Part shown: one piece after another, positions 10,498 through 21,774 of the stretch
Numbering within the stretch: position 1 is the first letter of the stretch
Layout of the letters: every line of letters starts with the position of its first letter
NCBI GenBank assembly: GCA_022457155.1
Contig: JAJGOT010000894.1
Location: 1-64,000 of the forward strand
DNA length: 64,000 nucleotides
DNA from: Cladopsammia gracilis
Taxonomy: Eukaryota; Cnidaria; Anthozoa; Scleractinia; Dendrophylliidae
Direction: 5' to 3'
Translations under genes and position numbers: made by a program
The notes under the pieces: generated by a model
Told to the model about the DNA's origin: nothing
Database searches by the model: none
The model's input: only the letters and a program-made list of their open reading frames with translations

Positions 10498-11792
10498 ATG
10501 AAAGAGGAAAAGGCCGAGTACATTCAACGATACTACGAAAAGGAAGGTTTTCGCCTTGATGCCCAAAACGTGGAGTACAATCCAGGTCTGAGACAAGTGG
10601 CTAAGATCATACTCAACTCTATGTGGGGCAAGTTTGGCCAACAAGTAAACAAGACCCAAGTCAAAGAATTCGTCGACCATGTGGCTTTTCACAAGTTCCT
10701 GGACTCGGACAAGCATGACGTGAGATACGTGAATCCACTCAATGCAGATAGGGTAGAGGTACATTACAAACAGCAAGAGGGGGACGTCAGCGTATCACCT
10801 GAACATATTCATTGCTTGCTTCACCACTTGTTGGGCCCGATCACACTTATACGAAGCCCTGGAGCTCTTAGGAGAACGCTGTCTGTATTATGACACGGAC
10901 TCTGTCATTTTCATCAGTCGTCCCGGTGAAACCGACCCACCCCTCGGCGATTTTCTTGGAGAATTCAAACATGAATCCGTGAATCCATCATTGAATTCGT
11001 ACTATGGGTACCAGACCGTGCGAGGTGAAACTTGTTGCAAAGTTCGAGGTTTCAGCCTCAACAGTACAGTGAAAGAGCAGCCCAATTAAATTACCAAGTG
11101 ATTAGGCAAAATGTCCTCGACGAGGTACAGAAACCACTGAAGAACATGCGCCAAATTCAAGTCATCAAGAGCTTCCAAATACACCGGGATGCAAAACATT
11201 ATCATCTGGTCACCTTTCCAGAGTACAAGCAGTACCAGTTGGTTTACACAAAAAGAGTATTGGATCAGCTGACCTTTGCCACATACCCATATGGATACAA
11301 AGAAGAAGATGAATTGAACATCGACAATTTGTTGGATTTGTAAAGAGTCTGGGACGAGTGGTCACTAGGACCCTCACATACACCCGCGTGGAAATCAGGT
11401 TTTATTTTTTCACAAAATAAATTTTGTAAAATTTTAATCGTATGTGTGACGTTATTGACCTCGTTCACATGCGTGCGTGATATTGCGCAATGGCACTTGC
11501 CCGGGCATAGCTCTTTTTCGACCACAGATACGTTTCTATTTTACAGCTCGCAAGCGGCCATCTTGAATTCATTATCCACCCCTCAATTTGGCGCCATCTT
11601 GAATCTATTAACCAGAAGGGGCCATCTTGAATTCTTTATCCACCCCTCAATGCGCTTTTGCGCCATCTTGAATGTATTAATCCAGAAGGGGCCATCTTGA
11701 ATTCATTATCCACCCCTCAATGCGCTTCGGCGCCATCTTGAATCTATTAACCAAAAGGGCCACGCCCGTATGAACCGCTTGACATTACTACT
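10498..11792. mobile_element. Element X1: right half of a Polinton-derived fold-back element
   Basis: Homology to the other X copies begins near 10500, inside the polymerase fragment, and continues to the terminus CATTACTACT at 11783-11792. Between them lie the PolB fragment, an AT-rich tail, and about three copies of a repeat of about 68 bp (ggccatcttgaattcattat ... gcgccatcttgaatc). The left arm and central array are missing. The flank is CTTTCA (11793-11798), the same hexamer that follows X2. X1 lies within LINE-B, judged by the LINE-B coding sequence immediately to its right. Confidence 0.75.
10501..11343 (+). pseudogene. DNA polymerase B (protein-primed, Polinton type), C-terminal fragment, copy A
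   Basis: The first frame contains LNSMWGKFGQQ, which matches polymerase motif B (Kx3NSxxG) of family-B DNA polymerases. After a frameshift near 10800 the next frame contains LYYDTDSVIF, which matches catalytic motif C (DTDS). A further frameshift near 11085 leads to the thumb region, ending DELNIDNLLDL at a stop at 11341-11343. The exonuclease domain and motif A are absent. All five copies in this window share the frameshift before the motif-C segment, so the ancestor was already inactive when X spread. Polinton/Maverick origin is inferred from motif style together with the element ends. Confidence 0.8.
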
Positions 11793-11864
11793 CTTTCATG
11801 AGACTTAAAAGAGCATTCCTATAATTCGTCTCCTTCCACGGTAGTCCCCCACACTTATCTAGAC
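11793..11864 (-). pseudogene. LINE-B endonuclease fragment, copy 1
   Basis: Read on the minus strand, the sequence encodes a peptide containing SRLDKCGG and ETNYRNALLSLMK. It continues exactly from the LINE-B endonuclease that stops at 27193 (WNTGLSRLDK). This is the piece of LINE-B between the LINE-A insertion and the X1 insertion. Its right 14 bases (ACACTTATCTAGAC, 11851-11864) form one half of the LINE-A target duplication. Confidence 0.75.
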
Positions 11865-12007
11865 TACTGGGTTTTTTTTTCGTACACTGGCTGCCTACAA
11901 AAACATCTTGCCTCTAGGGATCAAAATAACAATCCTAGCAATCACTATAGGGCAAATAATGCAATTTAGTTTCTTGCAGGTGTCAGTCTTTTTCAATCCA
12001 TGGTGTG

Positions 12008-12670
12008 ATGACAAAATTTAAATCTATTATGTCTGAAACAAACACATTTCAAATTAAAGCGGTGACACTTAATGTCAGAGGTATGAATAGGTCCATCAAA
12101 AGGAGATCAATTTTCAGGTGGCTACACAATCAAAATGCGCATTTCCACTTTTTACAAGAAACTTATAGTGATGAAAACTCAAAAGCTATTTGGGAAGCAG
12201 AATGGGGTGGAAAAATATTTTGCAGCCACGGTACAAAACTTAGTAAAGGAGTCATGATTCTACTCAATCCAAAATCCGACATTGAGGTTGAAAGTTTTGA
12301 GGAAGACAAATGCGGAAGATTGATTATTCTCGATACGAAAGTTAATGGTTCCCACCTGATTGTCGTTAATGTTTATGCGCCGAATGATCTCTCGCAACAA
12401 GTACAATTTTTCGAAAATGTTAAGAACAAACTCTCAAAGTATGCAGATGAACCTATTATAATCGGCGGCGATTTTAACTGCGCTTTAACTGCCTCAGACA
12501 AAGTAGGTGGCAGACCAATAGAAAATAAAAAATGTGTCATTGACAAAATTGCAAATCTCTCCTCCTTCTATTCGTTACAAGACGTATGGCGTGAAATGAA
12601 TGCCGGTAAGAAGCAATTTACCTGGAGGGATAAGGCATACAAAGTGCAGTGCAGACTAGACTACTTTTAA
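12008..12670 (+). pseudogene. LINE-A ORF2 apurinic-like endonuclease domain, copy 1
   Basis: ORF2 would start at ATG 12008. Visible signatures of the APE-type endonuclease are TLNVRGM, FLQETYSD (catalytic Glu), VVNVYAPND, IIGGDFNCAL (Asp/Asn of the active site) and QCRLDYF. This domain nicks target DNA to prime reverse transcription. A TAA at 12668-12670 ends the frame; the duplicate copy at 20079 reads Leu-Thr-Ser onward there, so the stop is a private mutation of this copy. Confidence 0.85.
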
Positions 12671-13913
12671 ATATCTAAAAACCTTACTAATATCACTCGA
12701 AATTGCGATATCATTCATGCACCAAGTTCTGATCACTGCGCAGTTAAGCTATTTATCCAATCCGAAGTTCTAAACAAAAAACCTGGGCCTGGCTTCTGGA
12801 AGTTCAACGGTTCGCTTCTTGAGGATGAAGTGTATACTAAGGAGATTAAAAACAACATTAAAACTTATAGAGACAAATATGATTATTTGGCAGATAAAGG
12901 TCTGAAGTGGGAGCTTATAAAAATGGAACTGCGTGGCTTCACGATTGCTTACACTAAAGAGAAAGCCAAAAAGAACAGAGACACAGAAAGAGAGCTACAA
13001 GAACAATTAAATGACCTGTTGACACAGGCTGAACATTGTAAAAACAACCCTGTGCTCAGAACAAATATACAAATTTTACAAACGCGTTTAAAACGAATAA
13101 CAGAACAAAAAGTAAAAGGCGCGATGATACGAAGCAAAGCAAGGTGGGTTGAAAATGGCGAAAAAATACTAGATACTTTCTCAATCTAGAAAAAAGAAAA
13201 GCCGAAAAGAAAAGGATCGTTAAGTTAAAAAAAGACGATGGTTCCGAAACAGAAGAACAAAAAGATGTCATATTAAAAGAGGCGGAGAACTTTTACAAGT
13301 CTCTCTACAAGTCAGGAAATAATAACACAGAAAGTCCAGAAAGTGAAGCTTTCTTTAAAAATAAACTAATTAGGCCACTAAGCTCTGAAAAAGCGGATAT
13401 ATGCGAAGGCAAAATAACTAAAGAAGAGTGCCGACAAGCTCGCTGACAGAAATGCAAAATGGCAAGTCACCAGGGTCAGACGGTTTTACTTGCGAGTTTT
13501 TCAAAGCTTTTTGGGACGAAATTGGCGACGATGTAGTACAAAGCATCAACCACGCCTATGACAAAGGAGAATTGTCAATACGCCAAAAAAGAGGCGTCAT
13601 AACCCTCTTACCAAAAAAAGATAAACCGACTAACGTACTAAACAATTTAAGACCAATTACTCTTTTAAATATTGACTATAAAATTGCAACGAAAGTAATA
13701 GCCAATCGATTAGCAAAGGTCCTGCCTGACATCATAAGTCCAAATCAGACTGGATATGTAAAGAAGAGGTACATTGGCGAAAACGTCAGACTCATCGCTG
13801 ATATTATTAACTATGCAAAACTAAAGAAATTACCCGGAATAGCCGTTTTTATAGATTTCAAAAAAGCGTTTGACTCAATCGAATGGGACTACCTAAATAA
13901 AATACTGAACGTC
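12671..13913 (+). pseudogene. LINE-A ORF2 linker and N-terminal reverse transcriptase, copy 1
   Basis: Beyond the stop the coding sequence continues as a lysine/glutamate-rich linker (12830-13189). A one-base loss in an A run near 13165 breaks the frame, and the duplicate has the same break. RT fingers and palm follow: SPGSDGF, ITLLPKKDKP, NNLRPITLL, NQTGYVKKR and motif A FIDFKKAFDSI. A small insertion near 13437 disrupts the frame in this copy only. The frame is cut by X2 right after the motif-A helix. Confidence 0.8.
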
Positions 13914-14292
13914 AGTAGTAATGTCAAGCGGTTCATACGGGCGTGGCCCTTTTGGTTAATAGATTCAAGATGGCGCCAAAGCGCATTAAGGGGTGGATAA
14001 TGAATTCAAGATGGCCCCCTCTGGTTAATAGATTCAAGGTGGCGCCAAATTGAGGGGTGGATAATGAATTCAAGATGGCCGCTTGCGAGCTGTAAAATAG
14101 AAACGTATCTGTGGTCGAAAAAGAGCTATGCCTGGGCAAGTGCCATTCAGCAATATCACGCACGCATGGGAACGAGGTCAATAACGTCACATATACGATT
14201 AAAATTTTACAAAATTTATTTTGTGAAAAAATAAAACCTGATTTCCACGCGGGTGTATGTGAGGGCCCTAGTGACCACTCGTCCCAGACTCT

Positions 14293-15142
14293 TTACAAAT
14301 CCAACAAATTGTCGATGTTCAATTCATCTTCTTCTTTGTATCCATAATTTTTATGGGTATGTGGCAAAGGTCAGCGGATCCAATACTGTTTTTGTGTAAA
14401 CCAACTGTACTGCTTGTACTCTGGAAAGGTGAACAGATGATAATGTTTTGCATCCCGGTGTATTTGGAAGCTCTTGATGACTTGAATTTGGCGCATGTTC
14501 TTCAGTGGTTTCTGCACCTCGTCGAGGACATTTTGCCTAATCACTTGGTAATTTAATTGGGCCGCTCTTTCACTGTACTGTTGAGGCTGAAACCTCGAAC
14601 TTTGCAACAAGTTTCACCTCGCACGGTCTGGTACCCATAGTACGAATTCAATGATGGATTCACGGATTCATGTTTGAATTCTCCAAAAATCGCCGAGGGG
14701 TGGGTCGGTTTCACCGGGACGACTGATGAAAATGACACAGTCCGTGTCATAATACAGACAGCATTCTCCTAAGAGCTCCAGGGCTTCGTATAAGTGTGAT
14801 CGGGCCCAACAAGTGGTGAAGCAAGCAATGAATATGTTCAGGTGATACGCTGACGTCCCCCTCTTGCTGTTTGTAATGTACCTCTACCCTATCTGCAGTG
14901 AGTGGATTCACGTATCTCACGTCATGCTTGTCCGAGTCCAGGAATTTGTGAAAAGCCACATGGTCGACGAATTCTTTGACCTGGGTCTTGTTTACTTGTT
15001 GGCCAAACTTGCCCCACATAGAGTTGAGTATGATCTTAGCCACTTGTCTCAGACCTGGATTGAACTCCATGTTTTGGGCATCAAGGCGAAAACCTTCCTT
15101 TTCGTAGTATCGTTGAATGTACTCGGCCTTTTCCTCTTTGGT
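14293..15142 (-). pseudogene. DNA polymerase B C-terminal fragment, copy B
   Basis: This is the left-arm copy in X2, pointing outward on the minus strand. It retains the motif-B segment ILNSMWGKFGQQ in frame with the upstream helix. The shared frameshift separates it from the motif-C segment. A 14758-area stop ends the first frame, as in the other copies. Near the end, the local sequence cccataaaaattatgg replaces cccatatgg of copies A and E, an insertion also present in copy D and, slightly changed, in copy C. This points to exchange between arms. Confidence 0.75.
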
Positions 15143-15283
15143 CCCCGTCCAGCTGGCCAAACCTGACCAATCAGCACTTGTTATGACCAAATAAGGAAGT
15201 TGGCGTGGGTTAGGAACACATGGGGGAGGAGACAAATCTGACCAAACAGCACGTGTTATGACCAAATAAGGAAGTTGGCGTGA

Positions 15284-16494
15284 AGTTGCTCTGAGTTACT
15301 CTGAGTTGCTCGGAGTTGCTCTGAGTTGCTCCGAGTTGCTCCGAGTTGCTCCGAGTTGCTCCGAGTTGCTCCGAGTTGCTCCGAGTTGCTCTAAGTTGCT
15401 CCGAGTTGCTCCGAGTTGCTCCCAGTTGTTCTGAGTTGCTCTGAGTTGCTCCGAGTTGCTGCGAGTTGCTCCGAGTTGCTCCGAGTTGCTCCGAGTTGCT
15501 CCGAGTTGCTCTAAGTTGCTCCGAGTTGCTGCGAGTTGCTCTAAGTTGCTCCGAGTTGCTCTAAGTTGCTCTAAGTTGTTCCGAGTTGCTCCGAGTTGCT
15601 CCGAGTTGCTCCGAGTTGCTCTAAGTTGCTCCGAGTTGCTCTAAGTTGCTCTAAGTTGCTCCGAGTTGCTCTAAGTTGCTTCGAGTTGCTCTAAGTTGCT
15701 CTAAGTTGCTCCGAGTTGCTCCGAGTTGCTCCGAGTTGCTCCGAGTTGCTCCGAGTTGCTCTAAGTTGCTCTAAGTTGCTCTAAGTTGCTCCGAATTGCT
15801 CCGAGGTGCTCTAAGATGCTCTAAGGTGCTCCGAGTTGCTCTAAGTTGCTCCGAGTTGCTCCGAGTTGCTCTGAGCAAGTTAGAGCAACTTAGAGCAACT
15901 CGGAGCAACTAGGAGCAACTCGGAGCAACTCGGAGCAACTTAGAGCAACTCGGAGCAACTCAGAGCAACTGAGAGCAACTCGGAGCGACTTAGAGCAACT
16001 TAGAGCAACTCGGAGCAACTTAGAGCAACTCGGAGCAACTCAGAGCAACTCAGAGCAACTTAGAGCAACTCGGAGCAACTCGGAGCAACTCGGAGCAACT
16101 CGGAGCAACTCGGAGCAACTTAGAGCAACTCGGAGCAACTCGGAGCAACTCGGAGCAACTTAGAGCAACTTAGAGCAACTTAGAGCAACTCGGAGCAACT
16201 CGGAGCAACTCGGAGCAACTCGGAGCAACTCGGAGCAACTTAGAGCAACTCTGAGCAACTTAGAGCAACTTAGAGCAACTCGGAGTAACTTAGAGCAACT
16301 CGGAGCAACTCGGAACAACTTAGAGCAACTTAGAGCAACTTAGAGCAACTCGGAGCAACTTAGAGCAACTCGGAGCAACTCGGAGCAACTCGGAGCAACT
16401 CGGAGCAACTCGGAGCAACTCGGAGCAACTCGGAGCAACTCGCAGCAACTCAGAGCAACTCCAAGCAACTCAGAGTAACTCAGAGCAACTTCAC
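15284..16494. repeat. Head-to-head decamer arrays (CYRAGTTGCT)n and complement
   Basis: About 59 units of a 10-bp repeat (mostly ccgagttgct, ctaagttgct or ctgagttgct) run to about 15874 and then switch to the inverted complement (agcaactcgg and agcaacttag) for about 62 units. The two arrays form the centre of a giant palindrome. The units vary almost only at positions 2-3 (CG, TA, TG). Three units equal 30 bp, so frames through the array look like a 10-residue repeat (LLRVAPSCSE), but this is a by-product. Confidence 0.95.
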
Positions 16495-17236
16495 GCCAAC
16501 TTCCTTATTTGGTCATAACACGTGCTGTTTGGTCAGATTTGTCTCCTCCCCCATGTGTTCCTAACCCACGCCAACTTCCTTATTTGGTCAAAACAAGGGC
16601 TGATTGGTCAGGTTTGGCCTGCTGGACGGGGACCAAAGAGGAAAAGGCCGAGTACATTCAACGATACTACGAAAAGGAAGGTTTTCGCCTTGATGCCCAA
16701 AACATGGAGTACAATCCAGGTCTGAGACAAGGGCTAAGATCATACTCAACTCTATGTGGGGCAAGTTTGGCCAACAAGTAAACAAGACCCAGGTCAAAGA
16801 ATTCGTCGACCATGTGGCTTTTCACAAGTTCCTGGACTCGGACAAGCATGACGTGAGATACGTGAATCCACTCACTGCAGATAGGGTAGAGGTACATTAC
16901 AAACAGCAAGAGGGGGACGTCAGCGTATCACCTGAACATATTCATTGCTTGCTTCACCACTTGTTGTTCCCGATCACACTTATACGAAGCCCTGGAGCTC
17001 TTAGGAGAACGCTGTCTGTATTATGACACGGACTCTGTCATTTTCATCAGTCGTCCCGGTGAAACCGACCCACCCCTCGGCGATTTTCTTGGAGAATTCA
17101 AACATGAATCCGTGAATCCATCATTGAATTCGTACTATGGGTACCAGACCGTGCGAGGTGAAACTTGTTGCAAAGTTCGAGGTTTCAGCCTCAACAGTAC
17201 AGTGAAAGTTTGAAAAAAGTTATAAAAGCGCTTTTG

Positions 17237-17290
17237 AAACTAAATGTTCAGACGTTTCGGGACTTCTGTCCCTTCCTCAGTGAATAGCCG
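17237..17290 (-). ncRNA. Hammerhead ribozyme of the Penelope-like element
   Basis: On the minus strand the core elements occur in order: CUGAGGA (matches CUGANGA; plus 17274-17280), a stem-II hairpin GGGAC-AGAA-GUCCC (roughly 17259-17273), GAAA (17255-17258), then ACGUC with the expected cleavage after C (plus 17251). Stem I can form from UUCA (17281-17284) with UGAA (17247-17250), and after an internal loop GCUA (17285-17288) with UAGU (17239-17242). Stem III is the minimal self-complementary ACGU, a form reported to act as a dimer. Hammerheads of this kind are known in PLE terminal regions. Confidence 0.8.
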
Positions 17291-17369
17291 TTAACTGAAA
17301 ACGCGCGTCAGCTATTTAAATGTTCCAAATGTCGCCATGTCACAACATTGTAGCGCGCGCGGATGAAGT

Positions 17370-18399
17370 CTAAATAAAACTAAAGTCAATGTTCATGCCG
17401 TGTGGTTGGAGGGTTTGGCATTTGAAAATTAGACGACACTCCGCACTGCGTCTCTCCGTGGTACTTTCAAAACCTGTTGTAATCACGGAAACCATCATGT
17501 CATCGGTTGTGTGTCCAGGAGATGAGAAGTGTTTAGCGACGGGCAGATCTGCTTTCTTTCGTACCGATCTGAGATGCTCGCAGAATCTGTCGCCGAGCCT
17601 GCGTCCTGTTTCGCCGATGTAACACAGAGTACATGTACGACAGGCAATGATGTAGACGAGGTTACTGGTCGTACATGTGAACTTCTGTCGAATTGTCAAC
17701 GGCCCACCAGGAGTGTTGACCAGGGCCGCTGAACTGGTGTAGGCGCAGGTCTTGCAACGTGGACGGTGACAGGGAAAGGTTCCATTAGAGTCATCCCCCG
17801 TATTTGAGTTGGATTGAAGATTGCTGTGGACCAAGGAGTCTTTTAAATTGGAGTCGCGACGGTACGCACCGAGGACTCGCAAGCTACGGAAGATTTCCAT
17901 CGTATCAGGATCAGATTTGAGGATTTCAAAGTTTTTCGTAAGGATGTTCTTGACACAGCTGTTGGTGGGGTTGTAGGTAAGTATTAAGGGGATGACTTCT
18001 TTGTCGGTGCTTGCATCGTCAGATGGTCGCATTGCTGCCTCTCGGGAGATGGTGCTGACGCGTTGGAGGGCTCGATCTACGACTGTTGGGGGATAGTTAC
18101 GGTGCAGGAAGAAAGATGCCATTTCCTTGCTCTTGTTGATGAAGTCATTCTCATCACTGCATATCCGTTTAAGGCGGAGAAATTGGCTGTACGGAATGGA
18201 GTCTTTACAACGGACCGGGTGTGAAGATGAGTATGTGAGATACGAGTGAGAGTCGGTTTCTTTGTAGTGTATGGTCGTTGCTAATCCTTGAGCAGTAGGT
18301 TTCAGGAAGAGGTCTAGAAAAGGCAGTTGGTCGTCAGAGATGGACCAAGTGAACTTAAGGCTCGGGTGGAAGTTGTTGACAAAATTGGCAAAGTTGTCA
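17370..18399 (-). CDS. Penelope-like element ORF, C-terminal part with GIY-YIG endonuclease
   Basis: The open frame runs about 343 codons inside the element to a stop at 17370-17372; its first residues before this come from flanking DNA. It starts within the RT thumb/linker region (DDQLPFLDLFL, YKETDSHSYL, FLRLKRICSDE). A CHRPRCKTC zinc-knuckle-like motif follows, then the GIY-YIG nuclease core LVYIIACRTC...CYIGETGRR, then AKHFSSPGH and the terminal ERRSAECRLI segment. The nuclease nicks target DNA during insertion. The catalytic RT motifs lie upstream and are lost through 5' truncation, so this copy cannot move itself. Confidence 0.88.
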
Positions 18400-19205
18400 A
18401 GTACAGTGAAAGAGCGGCCCAATTAAATTACCAAGTGACGAGGCAAAATGTCCTCGACGAGGTGCAGAAACCACTGAAGAACATGCGCCAAATTCAAGTC
18501 ATCAAGAGCTTCCAAATACACCGGGATGCAAAACATTATCATCTGTTCACCTTTCCAGAGTACAAGCAGTACCAGTTGATTTACACAAAAACAGTATTGG
18601 ATCCGCTGACCTTTGCCACATACCCATAAAACTTATGGATACAAAGAAGAAGATGAATTGAACATCGACAATTTGTTGGATTTGTAAAGAGTCTGGGACG
18701 AGTGGTCACTAGGGCCCTCACATACACCCGCGTGGAAATCAGGTTTTATTTTTTCACAAAATAAATTTTGTAAAATTTTAATCGTATGTGTGACGTTATT
18801 GACCTCGTTCCCATGCGTGCGTGATATTGCGCAATGGCACTTGCCCGGGCATAGCTCTTTTTCGACCACAGATACGTTTCTATTTTACAGCTCGCAAGCG
18901 GCCATCTTGAATTCATTATCCACCCCTCAATTTGGCGCCATCTTGAATCTATTAACCAGAAGGGGCCATCTTGAATTCATTATCCACCCCTCAATGCGCT
19001 TTTGCGCCATCTTGAATATATTAATCCAGAAGGGGCCATCTTGAATTCATTATCCAACACTCAATGCGCTTTGGCGCCGTCTTGAATCTATTAACCAGTA
19101 GGGGCCATTTTGAATTCATTACCCACCCCTCAATGTGCTTTGGCGCCATCTTGAATCTATTAACCGAAAGGGCCACGCCCGTATGAACCGCTTGACATTA
19201 CTACT

Positions 19206-19277
19206 CTTTCATGAGACTTAAAAGAGCATTCCTATAATTCGTCTCCTTCCACGGTAGTGCCCCAGACTTATCTAGAC
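19206..19277 (-). pseudogene. LINE-B endonuclease fragment, copy 2
   Basis: This is a duplicate of 11793-11864, starting with the same CTTTCA and ending at the LINE-A 5' junction. Small substitutions distinguish it (agtgccccagactt instead of agtcccccacactt). Its presence shows that the duplicated unit started at the X/LINE-B boundary. Confidence 0.75.
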
Positions 19278-21320
19278 TACTGGGTTTTTTTCGTACACTG
19301 GCTGCCTACAAAAACATCTTGCCTCTAGGGATAAAATAACAATCCTAGCAATCACTATAGGGCAAATAATGCAATTTAGTTTCTTGCAGGTGTCAGTCTT
19401 TTTCAATCCATGGTGTGATGACAAAATTTAAATCTATTATGTCTGAAACAAACACATTTCAAATTAAAGCGGTGACACTTAATGTCAGAGGTATGAATAG
19501 GTCCATCAAAAGGAGATCAATTTTCAGGTGGCTACACAATCAAAATGCGCATTTCCACTTTTTACAAGAAACTTATAGTGATGAAAACTCAAAAGCTATT
19601 TGGGAAGCAGAATGGGGTGGAAAAATATTTTGCAGCCACGGTATAAAACATAGTAAAGGAGTCATGATTCTACTCAATCCAAAATCCGACATTGAGGTTG
19701 AAAGTTTTGAGGAAGACAAATGCGGAAGATTGATTATTCTCGATACGAAAGTTAATGGTTCCCACCTGATTGTCGTTAATGTTTATGCGCCGAATGATCT
19801 CTCGCAACAAGTACAATTTTTCGAAAATGTTAAGAACAAACTCTCAAAGTATGCAGATGAACCTATTATAATCGGCGGCGATTTTAACTGCGCTTTAACT
19901 GCCTCAGACAAAGTAGGTGGCAGACCAATAGAAAATAAAAAAATGTGTCATTGACAAAATTGCAAATCTCTCCTCCCTTTATTCGTTACAAGACGTATGG
20001 CGTGAAATGAATGCCGGTAAGAAGCAATTTACCTGGAGGGATAAGGCATACAAAGTGCAGTGCAGACTAGACTACTTTTTAACATCTAAAACCCTTACTA
20101 ATATCACTCGAAATTGCGATATCATTCATGCACCAAGTTCTGATTACTGCGCAGTTAAGCTATTTATCCAATCCGAAGTTCTAAACAAAAAACCTGGGCC
20201 TGGCTTCTGGAAGTTCAACGGTTCGCTTCTTGAGGATGAAGTGTATACTAAAGAGATTCAAAACAACATTAAAACTTATAGAGACAAATATGATTATTTG
20301 GCAGATAAAGGTCTGAAGTGGGAGCTTATAAAAATGGAACTGCGTGGCTTCACGATTGCTTACACTAAAGAGAAAGCCAAAAAGAACAGAGACACAGAAA
20401 GAGAGCTACAAGAACAATTAAATGACCTGTTGACACAGGCTGAACATTGTAAAAACAACCCTGTGCTCAGAACAAATATACAAATTTTACAAACGCGTTT
20501 AAAACGAATAACAGAACAAAAAGTAAAAGGCGCGATGATACGAAGCAAAGCAAGGTGGGTTGAAAATGGCGAAAAAATACTAGATACTTTCTCAATCTAG
20601 AAAAAAGAAAAGCCGAAAAGAAAAGGATCGTTAAGTTAAAAAAAGACGATGGTTCCGAAACAGAAGACCGAGATGTCATATTAAAAGAGGCGGAGAACTT
20701 TTACAAGTCTCTCCACAAGTCAGGAAATAATAACACAGAAAGTCCAGAAAGTGAAGCTTTCTTTAAAAATAAACTAATTAGGCCACTAAGCTCTGAAAAA
20801 GCGGATATATGCGAAGGCAAAATAACTAAAGAAGAGTGCCGACAAGCTCTGACGGAAATGCAAAATGGCAAGTCACCAGGGTCAGACGGTTTTACTTGCG
20901 AGTTTTTCAAAGCTTTTTGGGACGAAATTGGCGACGATGTAGTACAAAGCATCAACCACGCCTATGACAAAGGAGAATTGTCAATACGCCAAAAAAGAGG
21001 CGTCATAACCCTCTTACCAAAAAAAGATAAACCGACTAACGTACTAAACAATTTAAGACCAATTACTCTTTTAAATATTGACTATAAAATTGCAACGAAA
21101 GTAATAGCCAATCGATTAGCAAAGGTCCTGCCTGACATCATAAGTCCAAATCAGACTGGATATGTAAAGAAGAGGTACATTGGCGAAAACGTCAGACTCA
21201 TCGCTGATATTATTAATTATGCAAAACTAAAGAAATTACCCGGAATAGCCGTTTTTATAGATTTCAAAAAAAGCGTTTGACTCAATCGAAAGGGACTACC
21301 TAAATAAAATACTGAACGTC
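19278..21320 (+). mobile_element. LINE-A 5' half, copy 2 (duplicate of 11865-13913)
   Basis: This is nearly identical to copy 1 and also ends at AACGTC (21315-21320), where X3 begins. The EN frame starts at ATG 19418 and is broken near 19942 by one extra A in an A run. It continues in another frame from 20007, where the RLDYFLTS segment is intact. The frameshift in gaaaaaatac near 20573 is shared with copy 1 and therefore predates the duplication. RT motif A is disrupted by an extra A near 21268. Both copies are dead. Confidence 0.85.
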
Positions 21321-21774
21321 AGTAGTAATGTCAAGCGGTTCATACGGGCGTGGCCCTTTTGGTTAATAGATTCAAGATGGCGCCAAAGCGCATTGAGGGG
21401 TGGATAATGAATTCAAGATGGCCCCTACTGGTTAATAGATGCAAGATGGCGCCAAAGCGCATTGAGGGGTGGATAATTAATTCAAGATGGCCCCTTCTGG
21501 ATTAATATATTCAAGATGGCGCCAAAGCGCATTGAGGGGTGGATAATGAATTCAAGATGGCCGCTTGCGAACTGTAAAATAGAAACGTATCTGTGGTCGA
21601 AAAAGAGCTATGCCCGGGCAAGTGCCATTGCGCAATATCACGCACGCATGGGAACGAGGTCAATAACGTCACACATACGATTAAAGTTTTACAAAATTTA
21701 TTTTGTGAAAAAATAAAACCTGATTTCCACGCGGGTGTATGTGAGGGTCCTAGTGACCACTCGTCCCAGACTCT

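Larger units (their letters stand above)
11865..13913 (+). mobile_element. LINE-A (L1/Tx1-like), 5' half, copy 1
   Basis: LINE-A is a non-LTR retrotransposon inserted in LINE-B. Its 5' edge follows the target duplication at 11851-11864, and its 3' poly-A edge is at 27178, next to the second copy of ACACTTATCTAGAC (27179-27192). No ORF1 is present, so it is 5'-truncated just before ORF2. The reverse-transcriptase frame is interrupted at AACGTC (13908-13913) by element X2 and resumes only after X3 at 25142. Confidence 0.85.
17209..18399 (-). mobile_element. 5'-truncated Penelope-like element (PLE) in X2
   Basis: The insertion is bounded by a 13-bp target duplication, AGTACAGTGAAAG at 17196-17208 and 18400-18412; copies A, B, D and E show the uninterrupted site. 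It lies on the minus strand with its 3' end at 17209. It contains the C-terminal part of a PLE ORF with a GIY-YIG nuclease and a 3' region with a hammerhead ribozyme. The perfect duplication and open ORF suggest that it is the youngest event in this cluster. Confidence 0.9.
16634..18687 (+). pseudogene. DNA polymerase B C-terminal fragment, copy C, split by a Penelope-like insertion
   Basis: This is the right-arm copy in X2. The two parts are 16634-17208 and 18413-18687. A one-base deletion after the 'ctgagacaag' word near 16731 breaks the motif-B segment, and copy E has the same deletion, whereas A, B and D do not. Motif C (DTDS) follows near 17026. The Penelope-like element sits just after the motif-C region and duplicates AGTACAGTGAAAG on both sides. 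Confidence 0.75.
13914..19205. mobile_element. Element X2: complete Polinton-derived fold-back element, mismatched flanks
   Basis: X2 starts AGTAGTAATGTCAAGCGG and ends with the inverted complement ...CATTACTACT. Each arm, from the edge inward, has copies of a ~68-bp repeat (two at left, four at right), the polymerase fragment pointing outward, a doubled ~70-bp block (ttccttatttggtcataac) and a decamer array. The arms meet head to head at about 15875. The left flank is AACGTC (LINE-A) but the right flank is CTTTCA (LINE-B). The right arm contains a 1,191-bp Penelope-like insertion. 6-bp duplications and AG...CT ends are Polinton/Maverick hallmarks, but the size and fold-back structure indicate a non-autonomous derivative. 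Confidence 0.85.

Noticed and set aside
12949..13271. Minus frames rich in Phe/Leu/Cys (also at 20360-20679)
   Set aside because: They are antisense of the lysine-rich LINE-A linker.
14864..15166. Plus-strand frame of 100 codons opposite the polymerase fragment (also at 22348)
   Set aside because: It is the antisense shadow of the PolB fragment.
13914..19205. Reading X2 as a viral integration
   Set aside because: Only a polymerase fragment is present, with transposon-type ends and target duplication; no capsid or packaging gene is visible.
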